Source: Burhinus oedicnemus
Lineage: Eukaryota > Chordata > Aves > Charadriiformes > Burhinidae
Direction: 5' to 3'
NCBI GenBank assembly: GCA_008921705.1
Contig: VFFE01007624.1
Span: 1,343,124-1,407,123 of the forward strand
DNA length: 64,000 bases
The translations under genes were made by a program, and so were the position numbers. Numbering within the stretch: the first letter of the stretch is position 1; each line of letters opens with the position of its first letter. The notes under the pieces were generated by a model. The model was not told where the DNA came from and ran no database searches. It saw only the letters and a list, made by a program, of their open reading frames with translations. Shown here one piece after another: positions 49,201-62,317 of this stretch.

Positions 49201-52200
49201 CCTTCTGATGTTTGTTGAGGTTCTGCTGTGCTGCTTCCATAGGAAGCCCAGCTTGAAGTCCCTACTGTTGCCCCTCCTCCTGCTAGAGTTGTTCTTTATG
49301 GTTGTACTGGCTCAATCCAGGTGTATGGCTGTGCTCTAAACCAGATATCTGATCCAATGATAAAAGGCAAAACATACTGCCGAGAGATTTAAAGAAAATA
49401 TCTTTCCACAGAGCCAGAGTATGGCTACAGAAGCAGTGGGATGCGTATCACCATAGGGAGTCTACAGGGACACAAGGGTATTGCAAAGAAAGGCTGGAAT
49501 GGACAGAAACCTCTTGGTTTGCCGTGAGATGAACGACAGTGTAGAACCACAGCCTGGATGCCCTCCCTTGGTTTTATCATGGCTGGAGGACAGACCCTTT
49601 TCCCATGTCTCAGGTCCAAGCCTTCATTTCTGCTGTCGTGGTGTATTTAGAAGCTTCTGTGCAGGGACATACTAGCGATCTCTCTAAGCAACTAGGGCAG
49701 TATTTTATTGTCCTTTCTTAAAAGGGGAATAGGGGAGGGAGTCCGAATGAGCAAGTGTTCAGATAGCTTTTGGAGGATAAACTCTGCCCAAAACGACCAA
49801 GCTTGATGAGACTAATACAGGAGCGTACTGTACGTTTTTGGGTTTCAGATGCAGTACCTCACTGCATAAATAACCCTTTGTTTTAGTTTTACTGCAGTTA
49901 AAGGTTATTTTTACACCTCTAAAGAAGCACCCTAAAGACCAGCTTCCCTCTCTTCTCTGGCTTTCTGTGCCACAGGAGATAGATTTGCATGCTCCTCACT
50001 TGACAAATTCTGGCATGGTGTGGCATGGGGAGCCTTTTCTATATAAAAGCTAGAGGCTAGCGTATGCCCTCGCCAATTTTAAGGTTGGGGAACTTGAGCA
50101 AAAAGCAGCTGCAATAACAGCTTCATTCTCCTAATCCAGGGCCATGAAACAAATCCTGCTGATGATATATAGGGAAAGAAATCGGATCGAGGCAGGGCGG
50201 TTGCAGCTTAGTGCTATGAGTTTAGGGAAGTGCTTTGTATCTGGAATCATCAGGCTGCTGGCAGGGAAGCTCTTAATTGAATCCTCCCTGGGAAGCAGAC
50301 AGCCTGTACCCAGAAAGGGGTTCCTGTTCCCATTCGGTGTTGGAAGTTCCTCCTGTCGGTGCAACCTGCAGGAGGCATTGGCTGAAGAGGTCGGGACCAG
50401 TCAGATGCCTGTGCTTGGGCGTAAAATGAGCTAAGGGAGTTGGGCAGAAGCCCCTGTGTTAAGGGTAACTCCCTTTCTGAGTTAAAAGGTGTAACTGGAG
50501 GAGGATGCTTTCAAATCCCTTGAAGTACAGCAGATGGATAGGACTGAGGTCTCTCTGCTTTTCTAGGACCTAAATAGTATTTTCCCCTTCTCCGAATTCA
50601 CTGCACCTTGAAAAATGAGTACTGTTCATCTTCTTGCCTTGAGAAAGGTGATCAGCATATCACCTGAATCATGTCAGTAACCTATCCCAAAAAGGTACAC
50701 CCTCCTGAGATGGCCAGTGGTTGTTCTGGCCTCTCTGCTAGCCATCCTGAGGCACCTTTAATTGAAACCCCAGAAGGATTCCTTGAAACCCCAGGATCCA
50801 CTGGGGAACCCTCTGTGTTCCTGCCACGTGCACCTGGGTGGTAAGGAGTGAGATTGCTCTTCCATGCCTGCGTTGGTTCTTCTGTCGGCAGCTTTCAGCA
50901 CAGGCCTGCGTTATGTGCTCCGAAATGTCTCCTTCGAGATGTTCCTCACATCTTCTGAGCAAGTGCTGTTGTCCTTGCTTCACCCCTTCCTTCCCTGGCA
51001 GCTGCCTTGTATTTCGAAGTCCTTCATCGGCTCGAGGATGAATGGGTGGCTGTGATTTCTGTTCAACAGGAGCCCTTTTGTGAGTCTCTGGAGCTGGATT
51101 TGGAGCACTTTGTTCTGGCTGGACCCAAGTGTTCCAGCACGTGGCATAAACTTTCACCAGCCGCCTCTCTGCCTTCAGCAGAAATGTCAGTAAAGGTTAA
51201 GCTGGGGCATGGAAGAAATTATTTCCAAGGAAGGAAAGAGGTTAAGAAGGAATGCTGTTGATTTTGCAAAAGTTTTTCCTTCCCCATCACATTAATGTGA
51301 CTGTCCTGTCAGTGCTGTGTCCCTTTTACCAAGCTGGTAGCTTTTTCATATTAATATCAGTCTGTCCTATGAAGGCAGCATGTCTGATCTCTTCTAAGGT
51401 TTCTCTCCAGCATTACAGCTTCGTAACGTTATGCAAAGTGACTGAACATAGTCTGGTCTTGAGCTCTTCTGATCGGGTGCTGCTCTTGGCACTCCCCAGC
51501 CAGCCTTAGGACTGATGCTGGAGACACCACCTGCCCGCCGGGGATGTGCCTCCCCCTTGGCAACTTCGGTTGCAGAACTTGTGGTTTATGTGCCACGTAA
51601 AATCAACAACTACTTCATTGTCCTGGAATCTTTAACTCATAGGATCCAGAATGAAATAAGCCCTTGCATCACTTGATCCCGGCGAGAAGCGAGGTCCGCC
51701 GGTGCGCTGCCCTGGCAGTTAACCTCCGTTCAGGCTTTTGCTGTTCCTGACTCAGCTGCCAACTGAGCAAACTGCTTTTAGCGTTTCTGTTGGAGTAAAC
51801 AAATGCCTGCGAGAGGGACTAGCCACGCTCATCAAACGCAGGGCTGGTGAGACCCCCAGGATCTGAAGCGGCTTGCAAAGATAAATGACTAATTCGGTGC
51901 TTTCCTGCCTCATTTCTGGTGTGAGGACGGACCACAAAACCAGATGGGTGTCAGTGTTTGAAAATGATCTGGTCAAGCCTAGCGCTGGAGCGGATGCTTG
52001 GGGGGAAGGCGTAGATCTCACTGTTGTTGCTAATAGGCTGCTTTTAGTTAAAGATAAGTAAAATTCATTATGTATTTTGCCTCACTGAGGATTCCTTTGC
52101 CTTGGCTGCTGAGAGCTGCTGTCCTGCAAAGCAAGCGATTTCCTCTTCCCATCTAAACATCCTCCTTGCGTTTCAGAGCCGTGTTGTCGGGAGTGTTTTG

Positions 52201-53175
52201 CTTTACTGTTCCTTTGCAGCTTTGGTTTTTGGGTCCTCAGACCGAAAAGAGTTTCTTCAGCACTAAATGGAAGTGGTTAAAATTTGCAAGCAATTATGGG
52301 CGGGTACAGGAATCCTTGGTAAACAGAAGTTACACTTCTTAGCTTTACGAAGTTTTGCTTTTACAGTTTAAGTGCACGTGTGTAACAGGACCGAGGTGAG
52401 TACATGTATGTCTGCACACGCTTGGCAATTGGGATCAGTCAATTATTCATGATTTATCCAGGGCCCTGGTACCTGATATTAAAGATGTTGGTGCAGGAGT
52501 AGCTGAGTACCAGTGTCGTGTGTCCGGGACAGCCGGTGCTCCACGCGGCTCGCTGCGTTTGTACATCAGACCCTTCTGTGTTCAGTGGTTTGCTTGCAAG
52601 AGAGAGACTTTTTGATCAAGTTTTTTATTGCATAAACTGTTTATTTCTCTCCCCTGAGTAAGGAGGAGAGGTTAAACTCGGAAACCGCTAGGGAGGAAAG
52701 CAGTGGGTTTTTTTGGGGGGACGGATTTTGGAACTCGCAGGTTGGTTGCAGTCCAGAAGTTTTCCCACCCTGCAGCTGGTGCCAAGAGCAGGGAGCGCTG
52801 CTCTAAATAACACTTTGGCCTTTATGGAAATGTATCAGATGTTCCAGGAGTCTCCGTCTCTGCTTCTCCTACCTCACTTGCTCTCTCTGCAGGATATAGT
52901 TAGCACTTCTCTTAGCCTTATATAGCAAGGCCTGATAGTTAGTGTTAACAGGAATAAAACAACAAGGAGAGCTGCCAGATTGCATAAATCAGGCCAGTGT
53001 TTGGAATTTCATAAATGCCATGACTTTGGGTACAAGTTGAGCACGCGGAACAATACTGAACTGTTCTCTCTTTATCTCTCCCTCCCTCGCTGAGGGAGGG
53101 AAGGGGGAGAGCTGGAATTTTGCTGCTTCTTCCATGTTTTTAATTTCCCCCCTCCCCACTTTCATCCCCTTGAAG
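46247..53175 (+). other. ANKS1A: Intron between exons 11 and 12 (6929 bases)
   Basis: Donor gtaagc, acceptor tttcatccccttgaag. It contains a (CAA)6 microsatellite at 46902-46919. No CR1 or MIR copy was recognised. Open frames near 50.7-51.2 kb on both strands are discussed in the findings. No further exon was recognised. Confidence 0.75.
46902..46919 (+). repeat. (CAA)6 microsatellite
   Basis: Six perfect CAA units in an intron, between ttt-cctt and agatttg. Confidence 0.85.
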
Positions 53176-53747
53176 ACCACAGGAGGAGCAGTGGCAGCCG
53201 CAGCCAGGACTCTGCCGACGGCCAGGACATCCAGGTTCCAGAGCAGTTTTCAGGGTTGCTTCACGGTTCTTCCCCGATCTGTGAGATAAGTGAGGACCCT
53301 TTCAGGCTCGTTTCCTCCACGGAGAAAGGAGGCACGGAAGGTACAAGCCACCCACCTGCTATGCAGCTGGAGGATGCTGACTTACCTGCCTCTGGATCAG
53401 TACGGACCAGCTCTCCGGACCAAAACCAGAAAGTGGTCTACGCAACCATCCAGCACACGCACGTCAACCGGGCGGATCCTGAAACTGTAGTCACGCCCCA
53501 CGTGCTACAGCACCCCGGCGGTGCTGAGGAAGAGGGGGACAGAGCTGTGGGCAGAGCCCACCCGGGAAACAAGCCCAAAGCCGAGCTTAAACTCAGCCGT
53601 AGCTTGTCCAAATCAGACTCTGATCTTCTGACCTGCTCTCCGACAGAGGACGATGCCATGGGGAGCCGGAGCGAATCGCTCTCGAACTGCAGCACTGGGA
53701 AGAAGAGGCTGGAGAAGTCCCCATCCTTTGCTTCGGAGTGGGACGAG
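53176..53747 (+). CDS. ANKS1A: ANKS1A exon 12: large serine-rich linker exon up to SEWDE
   Basis: A 572-base exon. Two bases complete Asp, then 190 codons end at phase 0 before the strong donor gtaagg. It reads [20 protein letters not shown], then [20 protein letters not shown], then DPFRLV. A variable stretch follows, and it ends with [20 protein letters not shown], then [20 protein letters not shown], then [19 protein letters not shown] (in-window residues 427-617). Both ends match human ANKS1A as remembered; the middle is diverged. [13 protein letters not shown] is also shared in form with ANKS1[11 protein letters not shown] and KSPSF are basophilic serine motifs, possible 14-3-3 sites. 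DPF (53295-53303) resembles an AP-2 appendage ligand. In human the next residues are IEKIMSSIGEG leading into SAM1, which must lie beyond the window. Confidence 0.96.
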
Positions 53748-55284
53748 GTAAGGCTGACCTCGCTTAAGAGCTGCTGTGCCAGGAATGAATCTGTACAGCA
53801 TGAGCTCCTCTCTACCGCGCTGGCCTTCGGAGGGGGTCCTTGGGTGGTTTTCACTACTTTTACTAACTCTCACATCACATTAACAGACAAATGCTCACTT
53901 GTTAGTCTTTAACAGGGTTAACTGAAGTGGGGGAGCAGCAGAACTGAGGGGCTTTTCAAAGTTTTTTTTAAGTTGCTCAAATACAGGGCTTGATTTCTTT
54001 TAGGGAAGCCAGGTAAGTTTTTTACACCCTGCAAATGAGGGAGAGTTTGATAACAGTGCTCCTCACAAATCTTTATGTTGACCTCCTCTTCCCAAATCTT
54101 CTCCTGTGGGCTCCCCCGCACCCAGAGGAGATGTTTTGTTTCCGAGTCCTTGCTGCTGGGGGGGTGAGCGGTGTCCTGGGTTCATGAGGATGGGAGGAGA
54201 GAGTAATTAGGCTGTGTTTTGTGTATTTAATAGCTCCCGCTTTCCTCTTCACATATTTATTTCAGAGGCTTGTTAGAAGTCACTTTATTATAGTGCAGGA
54301 GGCCCATGGATAGTTAAATATTTCATGCTCAGAAAGTTGGCCCTAGTGAACCACTCAGGCGAGATTAAGTGTCCCTCTGAAATTCAGCACCGCAGCATTA
54401 CTGAAACATTCTTTGGAGATGATTCTCTGCTGGTAGAGCAGCAGCGCTGCAGAAGAGATAAGCTCAGATGAACCACTCTTTGTACACTGAAAGGAAACAA
54501 AACCCCTGGCGTGGTGCTGGGGGTGTGGAGCTGTGTGTGCCGGGTGTGTAAACTCCTGGGACGGCTGTGCCCCTGCGCACTGACTGATGCTCAGCTGCCT
54601 CTCTGATCCCGACTCGAGGATAAAATCATCTTTTGCGGGAGAGGGAGGTATTCGAAGATGCTAAAAGCGAAGTGGGAATCCCTCCTCAGTAGGAGCCCAT
54701 CCCTCAGTTCATACTCTCACTCCCTGCAGTGTTTCAGGGTTGCCAAATATATCTATTTTCCTCTGCCGCTGTTTTGGTTCTAGAGGCTTTGCTGTTAATT
54801 ACCTGGGTCAGTTGCACCATGACTGTTAGTGAAAGATTCTGCAGCAGAAGGCTTATTTGAAAGGACTGGATCATTTCCACTGCGCTTTTCATGCCTAACC
54901 GAACTGTTTACAGCAAACATTAAAAGGGAAGAAGCCTTTGGCTTTACAGTGCTGCATGACTTTACTCGTAGCAGAGGTCAAGCGTTAGTGTGCCTGTGCT
55001 TCCTCTGCTCAGAGGAATGAACCCGCAGATCTGCTTCCCTGCTTGTAAACAAAAGCAGCGTTTCCACCCGGTGTCGGCCTAACAAGCCACAAGAGGAAAA
55101 TCTGCTTTTCCTTCCCCTTATGTTTAGGTGAGGAAATCAGAGAAAGAATGTGAAAAATTCACATCTGTCTCCAATGGGGCAGGTCTAACTTAAAAAAAAA
55201 TTTGTACTTCCAAATTCTGGTGGTTTTATTTGTCTTCCTGGTTTCTGGTGTAATTTAAACGTGTTGTGGAGTTGCTTTAACCTG

Positions 55285-55470
55285 GTGGTAGCATCCTGTG
55301 ACTAGAGCACTGATTTGCCTTGGGGGCCTCATGGCTGTCACGGACCAGCTTGACTGATTCTGGACAAAGGTTTCTCCTCTCTGCCTCAGTTTCCCCATCT
55401 GGGAGATGGCGAGAGCCTCTTTTTGCAGAATGTTTTTCTTCACACTGAAAAACACTATGTAAATTTAAAT
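55285..55470 (+). mobile_element. MIR-type SINE relic (sense)
   Basis: Block order is tgactagagcactgatttgc, then attctggacaaaggtttctc, then ctctctgcctcagtttcccc, then atctgggagatggcgagagc. After a gap comes acactatgtaaatttaaata. The ctctgcctcagtttccccatct block is the strongest MIR signature in the window. Confidence 0.75.
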
Positions 55471-58400
55471 ATTCTCCTAAGAAGAGGGACAAGGCAGCAG
55501 CTGGTGATTCACTGCTTTTAGCTTGATTTGCTCTTTAATTTCCAAAGACTGTATAGAGGCACGTGGGGTCTTATTCTGACTCCTGGTGCAGCGGTTGCAC
55601 TCTTGGATGCTGTCGGCAGGAGGGGCACGGTTCATGGGGCAGAGCAGTTTTCTATAGAAGCAGCATAAAATGGAGCTGCTGGCAGTAGTTTATATGATTA
55701 GGCCAGTTCTTGCTATAAAACATCCTAAAGCAGACTCCTATGGGTAGTAAGAAATGGTAACGATGCACCTGTGGGGAAGGTTTGGGGTTTTTTTGCAGTG
55801 ATTTGTATGTGCAGAAAGGGGCTGATCTAGCTGGTCATAATGGCAACAATGAGATTTAAACATAAATGTAGTGCTGTTGTTGGAGGTTTAATTAGTTCCC
55901 TGAATGGGATAATGCAGCTGCTCTGAATTAGATGCAACTTGCAGCCTTTGAATTTCCCAGGCTAATATAAAACCTTGTTGAGCCGCCCCTGTTAGCAATG
56001 ATTTGGCTCTTCCTCTGTGTTGAGGGGAAACAATGGCAGATTTAGATGCATTATTCTGTTAATTTTAATAGTCTTTATGCAGGCAGCGGAGGAGGAGAGT
56101 GATCCATGTGCAGCTCTGTGCGACACGCAGCTGTAGCAGACGAGCTGAGGACTTTGCCCGCTGGCCTTGCCAGCAGTAGGTGTGTCAGTTTGGGGCACCG
56201 GGGACCTGTTTGTGTCCATGGACAGATGGGATCCGTGGCAGAGGCTGAGCTAGCATCGCTCTGGGCCATGGGTGACTGTGCTCAGCTAGTCTCGCTGGCC
56301 AGGGACAGCAGGAAAATCTGCTGCTTGGAAGCGAAGGGTCACGTCCCTTCCCCAGCCGAGCGCTGCCGATGCCCTTTGTTGGAAGTGGAAGGTGGTGCCG
56401 GCTTTGCCAAAAGGGTGGGATGGGGAAGAAATGATTCACTTGGCAAAGCTTATCCCTGTTCCCAGTTGCAGCTCCACTGCTCCAAGGACCTGGCCCAAAT
56501 AACTGATGCTGACGGCGCTGCTTTGTGCTCAGTGCTGCTGAAGGATGTTCAGCGTGTGTCCCGGCTGCCTCCTGACCCACCGGCTCCTTCACGGGAGCGG
56601 GAACGCACACATCGTGTCCCCCTCGGCTGCTGTCGGATAGAAACTCTTTGCAAGCAAGCCAGAGGAATTATGAAAGCAAACAGCAGTGTATTGCCCAGGG
56701 AGAGGGCTGAGGACCGAAAGTGCTCGATCCTCCGCTCGAGTGGGAAGCAAGCTGCGGGGGAGATGAAGCAGGCGAGGGGGTAGAGCTCCTAGTCAGCATA
56801 AGTATTTGAATCCTTCCAAACTTGGCTGAGGGCTAGATTTGTTTTTCATAATCGTCTCGTAAATATTTAGCAGCCGGGAGATGAGCGCACGGCAGTCGCA
56901 GCTCACTATGAATTTTGTATAGGAGAATAACCTGTGTTTGCACTCCTGAAGGAGGAGGGGGGGCTTTCGGCACCCGGCTTGGCTGCCAGCCCCCTTTCTG
57001 GGGCAGATTAACTCGCATCTGTTCTGCCCTTCTCCTCTGTAGAGCAGCTCCAGCCCTGCACATCTGCCCGGCCTCGTGCACGAGCCCTGCCGTCGGCAGG
57101 CAAACCTGGCGTCGAGCAAAATGGTGCTGGAGTCCCTTGGATTTTGCTCAGCAAACCCTCCCACCCACAGTGTGCCGTCCAGGAGGGGCCGAACTCGTTT
57201 CTCTCTTGGTGATAAGCTATTCCAGGTCTCTTTGGATGAAAGGCAACATATACATGTCTAATACGAATAGTAAACTGTTTAACAAAGGCTAAGGCGTATG
57301 CACCGACTTTGTTTTATTCTGAGCCCGCGCTAGCTGATCGCTCTCAGCCAGGTTGAGGTGTTAAATGGTTCCTTCTCCCCCTGCCCCAGCTTCTGTTGCG
57401 TTTTTTTTCCAGGTCCTTTTCTCCATTTGATAGATCGAGCGTGTCTGTGCTAAAGAAGAGAGTCTGACCAAGACGAAGTAAAACTTTATCGCCATCATTC
57501 ACTGAGCTGCCACAGCTCTGCTGGGGAAGCAGCTTCCTGACAGTGGGAGTAATTAGCGGGGATGTAATCTCCCGGGGGAAGCGGCAGAGGAAGGATGGCT
57601 GGGCTCGAGGATGCTGTAAAATAGTCCTCTAAAAATTGCGCTGCCTCGAGAAGAAGTCGGGCTGTGACAAATGCTTTCTGTCCCTTAGATGCTGTCAGGT
57701 TGATAAAAGCCATGTATGGGTATTTGGAAGCCGTGTCCTGTGCAGCCTCGCTGCTCACGGGACCACGCGAGGCGATGAAGTGAAAACCCCTAAATGCGAA
57801 CAGCAGATAAATGGGTTCTGTTTGTAGAGGAGGAAGAAGAGGGAAGGCGTTTGGATTTGGCAAAATGCAGAGGTGTTGGGCAACGTCTTGGCTTTGGGAA
57901 TTCAGGTTTAGTGCCTTCATAAGAGGTTTCCGATGCGCTGCTGCCCCTGCAGTTATCTCCGTTGTTCATTTCCGCTTCGTACCCGTGCGGCCAGGACACC
58001 CCGCTCCAGGGAAGGGGGTGGGTTTTGGGTTTTTTTTGAGGATCACAGTGTGGTTGTTCTCGATACGTGTACGATCCAGGAGATGCCTCTGTGCAACCTG
58101 ATGTCACCAGCCCATATCTGCATCCGCGCCCGGAGCGTGGACGTCTGGCGTGGAGGCACGGTGCTGTTGGAGTCGGCTGCTCTTCTGGGTCGTAGGTGTC
58201 GGTAAGAAAAATGATCTGTTAAGTGTTCAGGGACAAAGAACGAGGCAGGCTACTGAGAATTAGCCTCAGACCTGGCTCCTGACATCCCTTAATCCTCCAC
58301 TTCCAGCTGTCTGCTCTCAAGTAAGTGGCTCCGATGCTGAATCTGTAATGAACGCTGGGCTCAGAGGTTCCAGCATCAATTTCACAAAATGAGGTAGTTG

Positions 58401-59019
58401 CTTTGTGTTCTGTCTTTAGCTCTTTTAGGAAAAGATTAAACCTTCTTCAAAAGAAATTTAGGGAACTGAATAAAACATGCATTTTGCTTTAGCTTTTTTC
58501 AGAAAAAAGGAGATGCACAGTCCACCACTTTGATGCATTTTTTTTTCCCCCCAAGTGAATTAGTTGAAGAATTAATTACAATTCTGTAGCTAATTATGGC
58601 ACTGGACAGCCATCACCTCCTATGAATAACTGCAGCGGCGCTCCATGTTTTGCTGTCACTGCGGAAGGAATTCTTTCCCATTTGTCATAACTACGGCTGT
58701 GGTGTTTCGCCTGTTGCCGACTCATTTTTTGGGGGGTCTTCACGTCACATAAGGATGGATGCCAGGAGTAAAGGAGACATCTGTCCTGCCTCCCATCACA
58801 GGTTTTGAAGAGCTGGGGAGCAAGTTGTTAGAGGTTGGGGCTGCTGTGGGGTGGCTTTAAATATTTGAGCTCCATTAACCTTGTCAGGACTGCTTGGGTG
58901 CTTAAGTACCTAGTGGAATTAGTGCCTTAATTATATGCTTACGGTTGAGGATTAAGAACATTTGCATTGAGATGTGAAACTTTCAGGAAAGCTCTTGATG
59001 CAAAACCTGCCACTGCCTT

Positions 59020-59045
59020 AAAAAAAAAAAAACAAAAAAAAAAAA
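59020..59045 (+). repeat. A-rich run (A13-C-A12)
   Basis: Twenty-six bases, all A apart from one C at 59033. No retroelement or processed gene body was recognised upstream, so it is not called as a retrocopy tail. Confidence 0.8.
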
Positions 59046-60007
59046 CCGACACCCAGAAGTTGAAATTGCGAGCTGGGGTTGAAAGAAAATGCAAATATTT
59101 CCCTTGTTATTCAAGGGGAGAGCTGCTATTTTTATGCCTGGTGAAATTGCGTCTTGTAAAAGCTCAGTGGTTTTTGTTCTGACAAGCTCATGCGGCTTAC
59201 CTGCCGGCTAAGGGCTCCCGTATGGCCCGCGCTGTAGATCAAAATACCGGTGTTTCAAGTGAGAAATGCAGTTGAGAAACCAGCGGGTTCAGCCTCTCCG
59301 GAGCGATGCCACCCGCGGCACGCAGGCTGGCTCGACCCCGCGTGTTTGCACCTGCGTGGTCCGAGGACATCCCTGCCGTGTGGGTCACAGGGCTCCTTCC
59401 AGCTTGCCAGCAACCTAAAGCTCCCAAAAATGTTTCATTTATATTCTTTTGGTTCAGGTGTTTAAATCTTTCATGCTCCGCTTGCCCTGGGACCAGGCAG
59501 AGCCTGTTTGCGCAGCCAGGTGTGCTTTGCACGCTCTTCGGCCGACGTCCCTTCCCTGGAGCTGCCCCTCGTTTCTAAGTGCTCATTCCGGTTTTCCCTT
59601 TCCCTCTTTGAGATGTTTTATAATTTTTTTTGTGTGTTTAGGGGAAACGCAGGAATGCGGTCAGTATTTTTGTTCCGATTTCTGCTGTTCTAAGCAAGTG
59701 TGTCCATCAGGATCTTAATCAGCTTAATTATTGGGCTGATTATTCTATTATCTCCAGTTCCCAACATTTCCTCTTGTTTTTCCTGTGCTAAGGTCAGGAA
59801 TTCTTACATCATCCCTCGTGTCGAATCTCTTTTCCCTTTGCCCCCGGTGGCGAGATTTCCTCCATCCTAATTAACTTTTTGAAGGGAAAGTTTTTGTGTT
59901 TCCACACTACGGGTTTGCTTTGTATCTATTGCAAATGGCCAGCCTGTTAAAATTATAAACCAATACTGAACTAAGCCCATCCAAGCCAAATTAAAGACAA
60001 TTTACCA

Positions 60008-60048
60008 GTTTTATAGGTAAAATCGGCTTCTGGTTTTATAGGTAAAAT
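60008..60048 (+). repeat. Direct repeat of 16 bases
   Basis: gttttataggtaaaat occurs at 60008-60023 and again at 60033-60048, separated by cggcttctg. It is a local duplication of about 25 bases with no obvious function. Confidence 0.8.
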
Positions 60049-62317
60049 ACAGTGTTCTGGTCTGAAAGGCAAATGTAAATACTAAGCGTACTTCATTCCT
60101 GTATTTAGCAGCAAGATTTAGACCTAACAAGAATTATATTTGGCAGCTCTTTGAATCATATCAATTCATCTGGAGCGAGACAGGTAGCCGGGGCGGCTCT
60201 CCCTAAGGTGGGTTTGCAAAATACGGTGAGACGTAGCAGCTTATCGGCTGCCCTGTGCGTGGAAGAAGCCTTCCGTCCACGCATTCGAAAGGATTTGGGA
60301 AAATGCCCTCAGTACGGATCTAAATGCACAATGACTTCTTTCTCCTCTTATTTATAGGCCACCAGTTACAGGCTGAACGTGGATCTAAATTAGCCTGTGT
60401 GCATCCAGTGCACTGGAATAATATAACAATTTCAGTCCGCTGCTGCTGTGTATTAACTTTTCAAGTGTATTAACTCAGTATTTCTGAAACGGAAGCTTTT
60501 GATTCTTCTATGTAAATTATTTCGTGATCTGACGGGTATTTTGGTTATGTAGCAATCTTGTGATCGTTAGTGTTTTTGGGACTCTTTTTCAGGAACAGGA
60601 ATGTCCGGCCTCTCTGTCCTTGCTAAATTCAGTCTTTCATTATGTTCTCTTCCACTTTCCATCTTCCAGCACTTCAGAAGCGTTTATTTTTAAAAAAGCT
60701 TTTCTGTAGCTCTATCCGAAGTCTCCAAACAGGCTTCACCGTGCCGTGTTGCATCCTGCAGGCTGGAGACAAGCTTTGCAGCAAGACCTGAACATCATTT
60801 TTGGCTTTGTGTGTTAGGATGTGAGAGTATGAAAAGGTAGCTGTGAAGACAGTGAGCTGATTTGATATTCTTAAGAGATTTTTGCCTTATTTTTTTTTTT
60901 TATTCTGAGTTCAAAATAAGCAGCGTCCAGCCCTTTCACTGTTTTGAGCAGATGCGTTGTTGCGTTTGGCCATCTCGTCATGTTAACGTCGAATTTTACC
61001 GGGTGTTTTTCAAAAAAACATTGATATTTGGAGGGCTCTGAAATGGCAGATCCACCAGACGCAGGTTGTGAAATACAAGTTTATACCGTAAGTTCCTTTC
61101 CTTTTGGTACGTGTTGAGATTTGTCATTTTGGGATTTGTACAAAAACACAGACTGGAGAAGTGGTATGAAGCAACAATCCCTGACCCCGATCCAAATGAG
61201 TTTCTCAGAGACCATATTAAGCCAGAAAATGTGTGCGCCTTTCTCACTAATGAACAGTTGCAGAATGTCTTGAAATAAATAACAAATTTAGTGAGTCCTC
61301 GCGTTGTGGGTGGAAAGCACAAGCTGCTGGAGGAGGATGTAGCATGGGAACGCTGAAGTTCAAGTGTTGAAATGTGCCTCAAACTGGCTTGCTTTTGTAG
61401 TTTAGGTTTGAATTAATACATTGAGCATTGTATTTTCCAGGCCTTTGGTGTTTGTTATGCTGAGTTCATAACACAGGCTGGTATCTTTTGTATACGCAGA
61501 ATATATTGAGCGATGAAAAATGAGGCTTCTGCTCTATGGGATGGGGAGGTTGAGAACATAAGCCAAAGCATCATAAACTAAACCAGAAGTGGTTTATGTG
61601 CTGTCACCAATCTAGAAATGAGATCCATGGCCCGGATCCAAATTTCCCAGGACTACACTTGCGCTGAGGAGCCAGCAGGTATCGTCCCAGATCCTTCTCC
61701 TGCTCTTAATATTTGCAACTCCATCCCTTTCGAAGATCCTGGTGGACTCTGCGATCCAGCCATCCCTCTGCTCCGAGGACGTATCCCAGCTGGGTCTGAG
61801 CAGCCTTGCTTCCACCTTCAAGGATCCAATATCAGTTAGTACTATCAGGTATCCATTAACCAAAGATTTTGGGGGGGGGAAAATGCCTTAGATCACTTGT
61901 GTCTTGCATCAGCAGGATAAAGAGGGAAAGCAGGCAGGACCTAATTGCTTGTTAAAGCAGCACCTGCTGTGTTGTCTCCCAGATGGACGTCTGTATGGAC
62001 GCAGCATCTTCTTGCCTTGCCCGCTGCCTGCGAGCGCCCTAATCACCGGGGTATTTTAAGCCTGCGTCGCGCTGGCTTTTAGAAGAGCTGCCTTCCTTTC
62101 TGTTGGCTTTGGCCCCTCTGTTGTTATCTGTGCTATCGGCACGTCAAACCTCAATTCTTGTGAATCTGCAAAATGCTTTGGAAGCTGCGGCGAGTTCAGC
62201 GTGCGACCCTGGGCGCTCGCCGTGCCTCGCTGTACTGGGCTGGAAGAGGAGCAAGTGCTTAGAGACGCCGCTAATAAATGCGAAGCAGCGTGTCAAATGC
62301 AGTGTACGACCTCCTCT

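Noticed and set aside
53748..53912. Read-through of exon 12 past the donor to a stop at 53912, giving an alternative C-terminus
   Set aside because: The donor gtaagg is strong, the added residues look random, and no polyadenylation signal (AATAAA) was seen shortly downstream.
59020..59045. A-rich run as the tail of a processed pseudogene or SINE
   Set aside because: The 300 bases upstream show no coding remnant, SINE body or target-site duplication on either side.
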